Source of the DNA: Atopobiaceae bacterium | GTDB lineage: Bacteria > Actinomycetota > Coriobacteriia > Coriobacteriales > Atopobiaceae | Assembly: GCA_030525685.1 (NCBI GenBank) | Contig: JAUNEG010000007.1 | Location: 31,648 to 84,456, forward strand | DNA: 52,809 nt | Reading direction: 5' to 3' | Shown here: in pieces, positions 1 through 7,799 of the stretch | Numbering within the stretch: the first letter of the stretch is position 1 | How the letters are laid out: every line of letters starts with the position of its first letter | The notes under the pieces: generated by a model | Database searches by the model: none | Told to the model about the DNA's origin: nothing | What the model saw: the letters and a program-made list of their open reading frames with translations, nothing else | Made by a program: the position numbers and the translations under genes

Positions 1-752
1 CGGGGCTGCTCCGCTCCGTGGCGTACAACCTCGACCACGGCGTGGCCAACGTCGCGCTCTACGAGATCGGCCGCGTCTTCTTTGGCCACGAGAGCAAGAG
101 CCTCCCCGACGAGCCCAGCTACGTCTGCGGCGTCCTGTGCGGCAAGCGCGCCGACGACGCCTGGAACCAGCGCTTCGACGAGTACGACTTCTTCGACGCC
201 AAGGGCGTGGTGGAGGAGCTGCTCGACGCCCTGCGCGTGACCAAGGTCCGCTTCAAGGCGGCCGACCCCGAGCAGTACCCGTGGCTCCAGCCGGGCCGCG
301 CCGCCGAGGTCCTGGCCCGCGGCGAGGTCATCGGCTGGGTGGGCAACGTCCACCCGCGCGGCCTCAAGGCTATGGGCGCGGACGCCCCCGTGGTGGCCTT
401 CGAGCTCTCCCAGGCGGCGCTGCTGCGCATGGCTGCCGACCAGCTGCCCTACGAGGACGTGCCGACGCTGCCCGGCGTTGACGTGGACCTGGCCGTCGTC
501 GTGGACGAGTCCGTGACCTGCGAGACCCTCATGCAGCGCATCACCTCGGCTGGCGGCAAGCTGCTCGCCGACGTCCGCCTCTTCGACGTCTATCGCGACG
601 ACGAGCGCGTGGGCAGGGGCAAGAAGTCCATGGCCTTCTCGCTCACCTACCGCGCGGCCGACCGCACCCTCACCTCCGACGAGGTGGAGAAGGCGCACGC
701 CAAGCTCGTGACCAAGGTCTGCAAGGCTACCGGCGGCGAGGTCCGCAGCTAG
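1..752 (+). CDS. pheT: Phenylalanine-tRNA ligase beta subunit, C-terminal part
   Basis: This is the last roughly 250 residues of the beta subunit of phenylalanyl-tRNA synthetase, the cytoplasmic enzyme that charges tRNA-Phe. The reading frame is open from the window edge (it reads GLLRSVAYNLDHGVANVALY from base 3), so the GTG at 18 is an internal Val codon and the gene begins outside the window. The visible part holds the end of the B3/B4-like and catalytic-like core, then a C-terminal FDX-ACB anticodon-binding domain over about the last 90 residues (from LPGVDVDLAVVVDE to the end). The gene is followed by a strong hairpin with a T-tract. pheS would be expected just upstream. The family assignment is firm; the exact length is not visible. 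Confidence 0.93.
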   Translation, partial: GLLRSVAYNLDHGVANVALYEIGRVFFGHESKSLPDEPSYVCGVLCGKRADDAWNQRFDEYDFFDAKGVVEELLDALRVTKVRFKAADPEQYPWLQPGRAAEVLARGEVIGWVGNVHPRGLKAMGADAPVVAFELSQAALLRMAADQLPYEDVPTLPGVDVDLAVVVDESVTCETLMQRITSAGGKLLADVRLFDVYRDDERVGRGKKSMAFSLTYRAADRTLTSDEVEKAHAKLVTKVCKATGGEVRS

Positions 753-788
753 CCGCGCCCTTCTTGCCCGCCTGCTTCGCCTCTTGCT

Positions 789-860
789 CTCAGGTGGACC
801 TCTCGGACGTCTCTGTGCCCAGACCGGGCCGGAAACGTCCGTCTGGTCCACCTGAGTTTT
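789..860 (+). terminator. Large hairpin terminator after pheT
   Basis: A perfect 12-bp stem (CTCAGGTGGACC at 789-800 with GGTCCACCTGAG at 845-856) encloses a second inner pairing (GGACGT with ACGTCC) and is followed directly by TTTT. It sits 36 bases after the pheT stop and fits a Rho-independent terminator of the pheST unit. Confidence 0.8.
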
Positions 861-907
861 CCGATGGCGGCGACCTGCCGAGCACCCCGCGTGATAGGAT
901 GGGTGCC

Positions 908-1567
908 ATGCCGAGCTGGAACATACATACCGCGCACGTGGAGCGGCTCCTCCGCGAGGAGGGGGCCGAGGCCCTGGGCATCACCGACGTCAACGCCTTC
1001 CTTCTGGGCAACTTCGCGCCGGACATCTACGTGGGCTACATGGTGCCCAACCCGAGCGTCCGCATCGACTACAAGCTCACGCACCTCGCGCTGCGCGAGC
1101 ACATCCCGCTGCCGCGCTACGACGACTTCTGGCGTTTCTACGTCGCGCGGCAGGAGCGGGTCACCGACCTTGTCCGCGGCGTGTGGTCACATCTCGTGTC
1201 CGATCACATCTACAACGCTCACACCCGTGCCTACCTGGGGTCGATTGGCGTAAAGCCCGGCGAGAAGGCCCGCGTGGGCAAGCAGGCGGACTTCGCCCTC
1301 TTTGGGCGCACGCTCGACATCTCCATGACGCCGCACGTCGATGACGAGCTGCTCGCCCAGTGCGAGTCGTTCCCCATGTACTCGATTGCCGAGAAGGACG
1401 TGCGCGCCGCCGTGGACGTCGCGCGCGCCATCGTGGAGAAGAACCAGGCCGAGCACGTGGACGGCGAGCCGTCGTACCAGCTGCTCAGCGCGGAGTTCTT
1501 CGAGACGGCGCGCAGGGAGGCCCACGACACCATCGCCACCGGCCTCAGGGCCTGCAAGGGGTTCTAG
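908..1567 (+). CDS. Zinc-dependent phospholipase C-like protein
   Basis: A 219-residue protein beginning MPSWNIHTAHVERLL, typical of the bacterial zinc-dependent phospholipase C (PF00882-like) group found as small cytoplasmic proteins in Firmicutes and Coriobacteriia. His- and Asp-rich metal-ligand patterns are visible: NFAPDIYVGY near residue 36, LTHLALREH near residue 60, and GVWSHLVSDHIYNAHT near residue 95. There is no signal peptide, so a secreted lipase role is unlikely and the true substrate is unknown. The frame is open upstream to 764, but the ATG at 908 gives the family-typical N-terminus, and the upstream part lies over the pheT terminator. It converges on pgi. Confidence 0.7.
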   Translation: MPSWNIHTAHVERLLREEGAEALGITDVNAFLLGNFAPDIYVGYMVPNPSVRIDYKLTHLALREHIPLPRYDDFWRFYVARQERVTDLVRGVWSHLVSDHIYNAHTRAYLGSIGVKPGEKARVGKQADFALFGRTLDISMTPHVDDELLAQCESFPMYSIAEKDVRAAVDVARAIVEKNQAEHVDGEPSYQLLSAEFFETARREAHDTIATGLRACKGF

Positions 1568-1663
1568 GTGCTTTCACGCCCTGCCCGACGTGCGGAGGGC
1601 CAGGGGACGACCGGCCAGACCGCGCGGGTCCGGCCGGCCGGGGAAAGGGAGGCGCCCTGCTGA

Positions 1664-2950
1664 CTACCTGCCTAGCGTCTCGAACATGAGCTGCTTGTAC
1701 GCCTCGACGCCAGACTGGTCGAAGGGATTGACGCCGAGAAGCTCGGCGGAGAGGTAGCACGAGAACATGAAGAAGTAGAAGAGGCGCCCCAGGTGCTCCT
1801 CGTCGATGCGGTCGATCTCGATGGTGGGGCAGGGGAGCGTCCTCGCGTGCGCGGCGCGCGAGGCGGCGAAGCTGGCCTTGTTGACGTCCCAGAAGTCGAC
1901 GCCGTCGAGGTAGCCGAAGCGGTCGTCGATGTCCGAGCCTCCCAGGATGAGGGAGTCGCCCGCACCAGGCTGGAGCACGTCGAGGAAGGTCTCCATGATC
2001 TGGGGCGTGCCGTCCTGCACGTACTGGCCCAGGCTGTGGAGCTCCTCGGAGTACTCCGCGGAGGCCGGGAAGAGGCCGCGGCCGTCCTTGCCCTCGCTCT
2101 CGCCGAAGAGCTGCTCGTACCACTTGGAGAGCCAGCGGAAGCGGGGCTCGAAGAAGCTCAGGAGCTCGATGCGCAGTCCCGCGTCCCAGGCGAGCCTGCG
2201 GACGAGCGCATAGCGCCAGGCAGGGTTGGACGCCGGGTCGGCCGCGCCGTCGCGCAGCAGCGCCTCCTCGGCACGTCCTCCGGCCGCGAGGGCGCGGACG
2301 TCGACGCCGGCGAAGGCCAGGGGCAGCAGGTGTACCTCGGTGAGCGCCGTGTAGCGTCCGCCGACCGGCTCGGGGAAGGTCGTGAACGCATAGCCGTGAG
2401 CGCGGCAGAGGTCCTCGAGGTGCGAGCCCGGCGTCCCGCAGCAGACGATGCGCGACGCGGCGTCCTTCTCGCCATGGCGCTCGACGAGCCACTGGCGCAG
2501 CAACCGGAAGGACGAACCGGGCTCCAGCGTCTCGAAGTTCTTGGCCACGCAGTCGACGACGACCTCGCGGCCCTCGAGGTCGTCCCGGATGCGCCGCAGC
2601 TCGAAGGCTGAGAGCGTGTTGCCCGCGTAGACCACGCGGTGCGTCCCGTCGGGCGAGCCGTCGCGCGCGCCCAGCGCGGCGAGGGTCGCACGGGCCGCGT
2701 TGTTGGATCCGCCGACACCAATGAGGACGAAGGTGTCCGCCTTCTCGCGCAGACGTGCGGCAAGACGCTCGACCTGGTCGATCTTCTCGTCCGAGGCCCA
2801 GTCGTCCACGTGGAGCCAGCCGAGCGAGCCGGCGTGGCGCTCCTCGCCGGTCTGGCAGCGCGCGAGCACGTCTGCATGGACGGCCGAGGCCCGGGTGACC
2901 TCGTCGGAGGTCACCCGGGCGCCGAGGTACGTCTCGTCGAGTCGGAGCAT
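1664..2950 (-). CDS. pgi: Glucose-6-phosphate isomerase
   Basis: A 428-residue phosphoglucose isomerase interconverting glucose 6-phosphate and fructose 6-phosphate in the cytoplasm. Two SIS domains are present. The phosphosugar loop reads GVGGSNNAAR (residues ~80-90), the catalytic region reads SAEYSEELHSLGQYVQDG with the Glu and His of bacterial Pgi, and the C-terminal lysine motif is VNPFDQSGVEAYK. The usual GGSxLG of the first loop is GGSNNA here, a small departure. The length is close to the short Gram-positive Pgi class. It is the last gene of a leftward operon, 9 bp after the LarA-like gene. Confidence 0.9.
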   Translation of the reverse strand: MLRLDETYLGARVTSDEVTRASAVHADVLARCQTGEERHAGSLGWLHVDDWASDEKIDQVERLAARLREKADTFVLIGVGGSNNAARATLAALGARDGSPDGTHRVVYAGNTLSAFELRRIRDDLEGREVVVDCVAKNFETLEPGSSFRLLRQWLVERHGEKDAASRIVCCGTPGSHLEDLCRAHGYAFTTFPEPVGGRYTALTEVHLLPLAFAGVDVRALAAGGRAEEALLRDGAADPASNPAWRYALVRRLAWDAGLRIELLSFFEPRFRWLSKWYEQLFGESEGKDGRGLFPASAEYSEELHSLGQYVQDGTPQIMETFLDVLQPGAGDSLILGGSDIDDRFGYLDGVDFWDVNKASFAASRAAHARTLPCPTIEIDRIDEEHLGRLFYFFMFSCYLSAELLGVNPFDQSGVEAYKQLMFETLGR

Positions 2951-2959
2951 CCGTCGCGC

Positions 2960-4456
2960 CTAGCAGCCGCAGGGATGCGCGGGGGCGTCGTCGCGGAAGT
3001 GGCTGTTCTGGGACGGGTCCTTCATGCAGAGGTGCGGCACGGCGCGGTTGTAGGCGTGCGGCAGCGCCAGGATGTTGGGGTTGCCGTCGGTGAACTTGCG
3101 CGTGGCGTCCGCGATGGCCTCCTCGAAGGTCGGGCGGGTCTTGAGGCCCATGGTGCGGGCGATGCCAGGCTTCTGCGCGCCCACGATGTAGGTGGCGCTG
3201 AGGTACTTCTCGGCAAGGTTGCCGCAGGTCATCATGCTGAAGCCGTGGAACGGGTGGAAGGCGTTGGCAAAGCGGTACTTGCGGATGTACTCCTCGTTGG
3301 TGGCGAAGTACTCGCCGTACTTGATCATCTCGTCGAGGGTGTTCATCTTGTCGGACTGCCAGAGCTCCCACTGCTCGCGCAGGTACGGCCAGCGCTCGTC
3401 GTGGAACCAGCCGTTGCAGTAGCTGGCGATGACAAAGACGCAGCGGTCGGAGAGGATGCGCTTGTGACGGATGACCTGGGCGGAGACAGCCTGCATCATC
3501 TGGATGGGGTTGGTGCCCATGCCGTCGCCGTAGTGGAAGTTGGTGGGCATGCCCATGACCACGATGTCGTACTTCTTCTCGGCCCAGTGCACGTAGGTGC
3601 GCTTGTCGGCGAGCTTCCAGGAGATGGGTTGCATCTCGGCGGCGTAGCCGGAGAAGATGGCGATCTGGCGGCTCCAAGTGTCGAGTGCGGCGTCGCAGCA
3701 GAAGAACTTCTTGCCCATCTTCTCTTCCATGAACATGCCCTGCTGGTCGAACTTGTCGCGCATGAGGGAGGAGGTGGAGACGGGGACGAAGTCCGGGCGG
3801 CTCATGACGCGCGGCACGTGGTGCGCGCTGATGGAGCGCCAGTGGGTGATGCCGGTGGCGCAGTGCTTGTAGCCGCCCGAGTAGCCGCCGTAGGGGTTAC
3901 CCTGCGTGTGGCCGATGAGGATGGCGATGTCGGCGTCGTAGACGTACTTGTTCATGATCACGTGGTCGCCCTGCGGGGTGAAGCCGAGGTCGACGAGGTG
4001 GTCGTAGTCCTCGGAGTCGTGGCTCGTGATCTGGCCGGTGCCCTCGAACTCGTTGTAGAGGTCCTCGCCCAGGATGAGCCTGGCCTCGGCGGTGGAGGTG
4101 CGGGGGTGCAGGCCGTTGGAGAAGAGCAGGAGCACGTCGTCGTGGGAGACGCCGTTGGCGAAGAGCTCGTCGAGGCAGGCGCGGATGGCCACCTTGCGGT
4201 GCGAGGTGGGCTGCGTGCCGCCCTTCACGATGTCGGGGATGACGATGACGACCTTGGCACCGGGGTGCGCGAGGTCAGCGAGCGGCTCCATGCCGATAGG
4301 GTTGCGGATGCTCTCGATCGTGGCGTTGTAGAGGCTGTCCCAGTCCTGCGGCAGGCACTCGGGGTCCTTTACGGTCTCGCCGGTGACGAAGACGTCGGTC
4401 GTGTCGGGGAGCTCGGCTCCCATCATGCCGGTACCCCACTCGAAATCAAGATGCAT
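2960..4456 (-). CDS. LarA-like (DUF2088) nickel-pincer racemase/epimerase homologue
   Basis: A 498-residue protein of the lactate racemase LarA superfamily. Regions matching LarA in order are: IPDIVKGGTQPT (residues 73-84, in place of the NDxTRP motif), NGLHPRT (114-120, His117 aligned with LarA His108), and YSGGYKHCATGI (192-203), where Lys197 matches the LarA lysine that holds the nickel-pincer cofactor. By spacing, LarA His174 is replaced by Asn187 and Arg75 by Lys78, so lactate racemase activity is doubtful; another 2-hydroxy acid or sugar acid epimerase is more likely. It is about 70 residues longer than LarA. It sits between tpiA-like and pgi genes in a LacI-type operon, which suggests a sugar-derived substrate. 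No larB, larC or larE is in the window. Confidence 0.72.
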   Translation of the reverse strand: MHLDFEWGTGMMGAELPDTTDVFVTGETVKDPECLPQDWDSLYNATIESIRNPIGMEPLADLAHPGAKVVIVIPDIVKGGTQPTSHRKVAIRACLDELFANGVSHDDVLLLFSNGLHPRTSTAEARLILGEDLYNEFEGTGQITSHDSEDYDHLVDLGFTPQGDHVIMNKYVYDADIAILIGHTQGNPYGGYSGGYKHCATGITHWRSISAHHVPRVMSRPDFVPVSTSSLMRDKFDQQGMFMEEKMGKKFFCCDAALDTWSRQIAIFSGYAAEMQPISWKLADKRTYVHWAEKKYDIVVMGMPTNFHYGDGMGTNPIQMMQAVSAQVIRHKRILSDRCVFVIASYCNGWFHDERWPYLREQWELWQSDKMNTLDEMIKYGEYFATNEEYIRKYRFANAFHPFHGFSMMTCGNLAEKYLSATYIVGAQKPGIARTMGLKTRPTFEEAIADATRKFTDGNPNILALPHAYNRAVPHLCMKDPSQNSHFRDDAPAHPCGC

Positions 4457-4491
4457 GTCGTTTCCTTTCTCGTTGTGCGACGCGGTGCGTC

Positions 4492-5331
4492 CTACGCGTT
4501 CAGATACAGGTCGACGATCTGGGCGTACTCCTCCGGGTAGAAGCCAATCTCGCCGGTGAAGCGCGTGAGGGCGATGAGGCCGCCGTCGATCTCGGGGATG
4601 CCGGCGAGCATCTCGGCGTTGTCGGCCTTGAGGCCTCCGCCGTAGACCACGTCAACGCCGGGCACGACGCTCTTGACGAGACGGGCGACCTTGGTGATGT
4701 AGGGCGCGTCGGCGGGCGTCTTGCCGGGGCCGATGCTCCAGACGGGCTCGTAGGCGATGCGCACGCCGGAGAGGTCCGCGCCCTCGAGGCCCTGGGTCAG
4801 CTGGGCGGTGAGGACGGCCTCCCAGTCGTCGACCTCCTCCTCGCGCTCGCCCATGCAGAAGAGGACCTTGAGGCCGGCGGCCTGCGCGGCGTGGACCTCG
4901 CGGGAGAGGATGCGGCTCACGGCGTGCTCGACGTCGGTCGGGTCCGCCCCGACCTCGCCCAGGATCGCGCGGAGGTTCATGCGCTCCTCGCAGTGGCCGA
5001 TGAGCGCCCAGCCGCAGCCGAGCTGGGCCACGGAGTTGCCGGTGCGCAGCGTGGTGAAGGCGCCGAAGTTACCGCCCGGGGCGGTGTCGGCGACGTGGAC
5101 GCCCTGGCAGCCGATCCCGAGCGGGCTGCCCTCGGCGCCGGCGCAGGCGCCCACGAGGTGTGCCTCGGGCAGGAACGCCGCGAACTCCGCGACGTCGGCG
5201 TACTTCTCGGCGACGCCCCTGATGGACGAGGCGACGGTCTCGCCCCAGCGCGCGGGCTCGGCGAGGCGGTTGACGCCGCCGAGCTCGGGCGTGATGTCAA
5301 AGCGCTTGAGGTTGAGGAAGATGTGCTTCAT
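4492..5331 (-). CDS. Triosephosphate isomerase-family protein (divergent)
   Basis: A 279-residue TIM-barrel protein related to triosephosphate isomerase. The catalytic triad is recognisable: Lys9 in NLKRFD, His113 in IGHCEERM (usually IGHSERR) and Glu195 in AYEPVWSIGPGKTP with the flexible loop. The phosphate-binding parts differ: YGGG (230-233) instead of YGGS, and GLIALTRF (251-258) where housekeeping TpiA has a Gly-Gly-Ala-Ser type loop. It may therefore act on another phosphorylated ketose or aldose (erythrulose-phosphate isomerases of the TPI family are a precedent), or be a drifted TpiA. It lies 35 bp after the larA-like start and 39 bp from the pfk stop in the same operon. A housekeeping tpiA would be expected elsewhere. 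Confidence 0.7.
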   Translation of the reverse strand: MKHIFLNLKRFDITPELGGVNRLAEPARWGETVASSIRGVAEKYADVAEFAAFLPEAHLVGACAGAEGSPLGIGCQGVHVADTAPGGNFGAFTTLRTGNSVAQLGCGWALIGHCEERMNLRAILGEVGADPTDVEHAVSRILSREVHAAQAAGLKVLFCMGEREEEVDDWEAVLTAQLTQGLEGADLSGVRIAYEPVWSIGPGKTPADAPYITKVARLVKSVVPGVDVVYGGGLKADNAEMLAGIPEIDGGLIALTRFTGEIGFYPEEYAQIVDLYLNA

Positions 5332-5370
5332 GAAGGCTCCAATCTCTCGGCTGGTCCTGGCCGTCCCGCG

Positions 5371-6537
5371 TCACACGAAGCTCGCGAAGCGGGGGAGGGC
5401 GGGGCCCAGCAGCGGGCGGCACCAGCTGCGGAACTCATCGGTCACGCCGTTGCCGCGCTCGTTTATGTACTCGTCGGGCATCGTCCGCTCGTCGAGCATC
5501 ACCTGCTCGATGGGGATGCGGATGAGGCGCGCCTCGTAGGGCTCGCTGGAGACGCGCTCGATGCCCATCATCTTGCCCGAGTCGCCCTCGAGCACGGCGC
5601 GGGTGGCCTCGCGTCCGCAGTCGATGGCCTCCTGACGGTCGACGGGGCTCTGCCAGGCGATGGAGGCGCGGCCGATAAGGCCGGGCTTCTCGGAGCGCGC
5701 CTTGTAGCCGAGCTCGGAGATCACGAGCTTGGCGAGGTGCGCCGAGACGTCACCGAAGTAGGTCGCCCTGCCCACGGTCATGAGCGGAGGTGCCACGGGG
5801 GTCCCGCCGGCCGTGTGCAGGCCCTCGCTCACCACCACGACGCCGCAGCCCTTCTCGTCGATGAGGCGCTGGGCGTCGTCGAGGAAGGCGCGCTCGTCGA
5901 AGTCGCGCTCGGGCAGGTAGATGAGATCGGGGCCGCCGGTGCCGGACTCGTCGGCAAAGCAGCTCGCGGCCGTGACCCAGCCGGCGTTTCTGCCCATGGC
6001 CTCCACGATGACGATGTGGATGGGAAGGCCGCGCACGTCGCAGCAGATGGCCGACGTGGTGGCGGCCATGTAGCGTGCGGCGCTCGCGAAGCCGGGCGCG
6101 TGGTCGGTGACCGCGATGTCGTTGTCCATGGTCTTGGGGATGCCCACCACGTCGATGGGCACGCCCTCGTCATGGCAGGCGCGCCAGATCCTCCCGCAGG
6201 TGTCCATCGTCCCGTTGCCGCCGGTGCAGAGGAGCCACCGGATGCCCTGCCGGTCGAGCGCGTGTGCGAGCTCGCGGTAGTCGTCCTCCTCGAGGGGTTT
6301 GCGGCTCGTGCCGATGGCCGAGGAGGGCGAGAAGGGCAGCAGGTCGAGCTTCTCGCGCGGCACCTGGCCAAAGTCGACGAGGTTGCCGTCGGTGATGCCG
6401 CCCACGCCGCCGAGCGCGCCGAGCACCCGGCCCACGCCCGGCGTGCCCAGCGCCTCGTCGACGGCGCCGTAGAGCGACGCGTTGATGACGGCGGTCGGGC
6501 CGCCGCCGTGGACGACGAGAAGGCCGTCGGCCGCCAT
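5371..6537 (-). CDS. 6-phosphofructokinase family protein
   Basis: A 388-residue phosphofructokinase of the PfkA superfamily (fructose 6-phosphate to fructose 1,6-bisphosphate). Visible motifs are the N-terminal GGGPTAVINASLYG, GGNGTMD (106-112), GIPKTMDNDI (132-141) with catalytic Asp138, and EAMGRNAGW. At the phosphoryl-donor positions it has Gly (position of E. coli Gly104) together with Lys135 (position of E. coli Gly124), and Asn108 replaces the Mg-binding Asp of GGDGS. A Gly/Lys pair is mixed between ATP- and PPi-dependent types, so the donor cannot be told from sequence. The start ATG lies 2 bp after the aldolase stop; a longer open frame upstream overlaps the aldolase gene and is not coding. 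Confidence 0.82.
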   Translation of the reverse strand: MAADGLLVVHGGGPTAVINASLYGAVDEALGTPGVGRVLGALGGVGGITDGNLVDFGQVPREKLDLLPFSPSSAIGTSRKPLEEDDYRELAHALDRQGIRWLLCTGGNGTMDTCGRIWRACHDEGVPIDVVGIPKTMDNDIAVTDHAPGFASAARYMAATTSAICCDVRGLPIHIVIVEAMGRNAGWVTAASCFADESGTGGPDLIYLPERDFDERAFLDDAQRLIDEKGCGVVVVSEGLHTAGGTPVAPPLMTVGRATYFGDVSAHLAKLVISELGYKARSEKPGLIGRASIAWQSPVDRQEAIDCGREATRAVLEGDSGKMMGIERVSSEPYEARLIRIPIEQVMLDERTMPDEYINERGNGVTDEFRSWCRPLLGPALPRFASFV

Positions 6538-6539
6538 GG

Positions 6540-7697
6540 CTAGATTCCCGCCTTCTCGTAGCGCTCGGCCATCTCGTCGAGCGTGGCGAGCTCGACGTCG
6601 GGATAGTGGCCGTAGCTGCCGAACTCGACGATGAGGGTGGCGACGGCCTCCTTCACTCCGGCCTCGATGGCGGCGACGAGCGCCGCACGGTCGTCGTCGG
6701 CGACCACGCCGTACATGACGGTGTCGTACACGGGCGAGAGGAACGCGCGCGGGTCGGGGTTCTCGGGGTGCTCCTTGAGCAGCTGATAGACGCCGCCGAT
6801 CGACGGGCTCTCCTGGAGCTCCGGGCGCCTGGCGAAGAGCTCGCGCATGTTGCGGGTCACGGCGAGGCGGATGTCGGTGTCGACGTTGATCTTGTTGATG
6901 CCGGCGGGGATGGCGGCCTTGAGCTCGGAGAGGCTGATGCCGTAGGCGTTCTGGATGTTGCCGCCGAGGGCGTTGATCTCGCGCACGATGTAGCCGGGCA
7001 CGGTGGAGGAGCCGTGGCTCACGAGCGCGCACTCGAGCCCCTCGTGGGAGAGGCACTCGCGGATGGCGATGGGGATTTCGCGGCGGAGCTTGACGTCCTT
7101 GCCCTTGGAGGGGCCGTGCATGGTGCCGTAGCTGATGGCGAGCGCGTCGACCTTGGTGTTGCGGACGAACTCGACGGCGGTGAGCGGGTTGGTGTAGGTG
7201 CTCGACGCCGCGAAGACGTGGTCCTCCACGCCCGCGAGCACGCCGAGCTCGCCCTCGACGGAGACGCCACGCGCGTGCGCGTACTTGACGACCTCGCGTG
7301 TGAGCTCCATGTTCTCCTCGAGCGGCAGGGAGGAGCCGTCGATCATGACGGAGGTGTAGCCGCCCGCGATGGCTGCCTTGACGCTCTCCATGTCACGGCC
7401 GTGGTCCAGGTGCAGGACCACGGGGATGGGGCTGTCCTCGCCGTACTTCTTCACGGCGTCGCCGATGTTCTTGGCGCCCGCGATCTTATCCTCGACCGTC
7501 CCGTTGGCAAAGTCAGCGCGGCCGCCCATGAAGGCGTTGGCGAGGTCGGCGCCCTGCAGGATCGCGGCGCTCCTCAGCGTCTCGTGGATCTCGATGACTG
7601 CCTTGGCCTGGCAGACGGCGTTGACGTTGAACGCGCCCTGGGCGTAGCCCCCCTTGCGCGCGGCGTCCAGAACGGGCTTGAGCGGTACGAGTGCCAT
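6540..7697 (-). CDS. Class II fructose-bisphosphate aldolase
   Basis: A 385-residue zinc-dependent class II aldolase (fructose 1,6-bisphosphate or a related ketose bisphosphate to dihydroxyacetone phosphate plus an aldehyde). The metal and catalytic motifs are clear: VVLHLDHGRD, EGELGVLAG, SYGTMHGPSKG, LVSHGSSTVPG and INKINVDTDIRLA, with a C-terminal extension after residue ~330. The ATG has a good ribosome-binding site (AAGGAGATGG). It is the first structural gene downstream of the LacI-type regulator, 102 bp after it. Tagatose-type or other ketose bisphosphate specificity cannot be excluded. Confidence 0.88.
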   Translation of the reverse strand: MALVPLKPVLDAARKGGYAQGAFNVNAVCQAKAVIEIHETLRSAAILQGADLANAFMGGRADFANGTVEDKIAGAKNIGDAVKKYGEDSPIPVVLHLDHGRDMESVKAAIAGGYTSVMIDGSSLPLEENMELTREVVKYAHARGVSVEGELGVLAGVEDHVFAASSTYTNPLTAVEFVRNTKVDALAISYGTMHGPSKGKDVKLRREIPIAIRECLSHEGLECALVSHGSSTVPGYIVREINALGGNIQNAYGISLSELKAAIPAGINKINVDTDIRLAVTRNMRELFARRPELQESPSIGGVYQLLKEHPENPDPRAFLSPVYDTVMYGVVADDDRAALVAAIEAGVKEAVATLIVEFGSYGHYPDVELATLDEMAERYEKAGI

Positions 7698-7799
7698 ATG
7701 ACCATCTCCTTGTTCACGCCCGGTCCCCCGGGCAATGCCTGCTGCTATCCCTGTGGCTTGGTGCCTCTGACGCGCTCCGGCGGATGGGGCCTCCCTCCT

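Noticed and set aside
1608..1638. GC-rich hairpin between the phospholipase-like gene and pgi
   Set aside because: Pairing exists (GGCCGGACC-type) but there is no T-tract on either strand, so it was not called a terminator.
2639..4540. Long plus-strand frame over the larA-like and pgi genes
   Set aside because: Low-complexity Val/Gly/Asp/His-rich shadow; the minus strand codes recognised enzymes.
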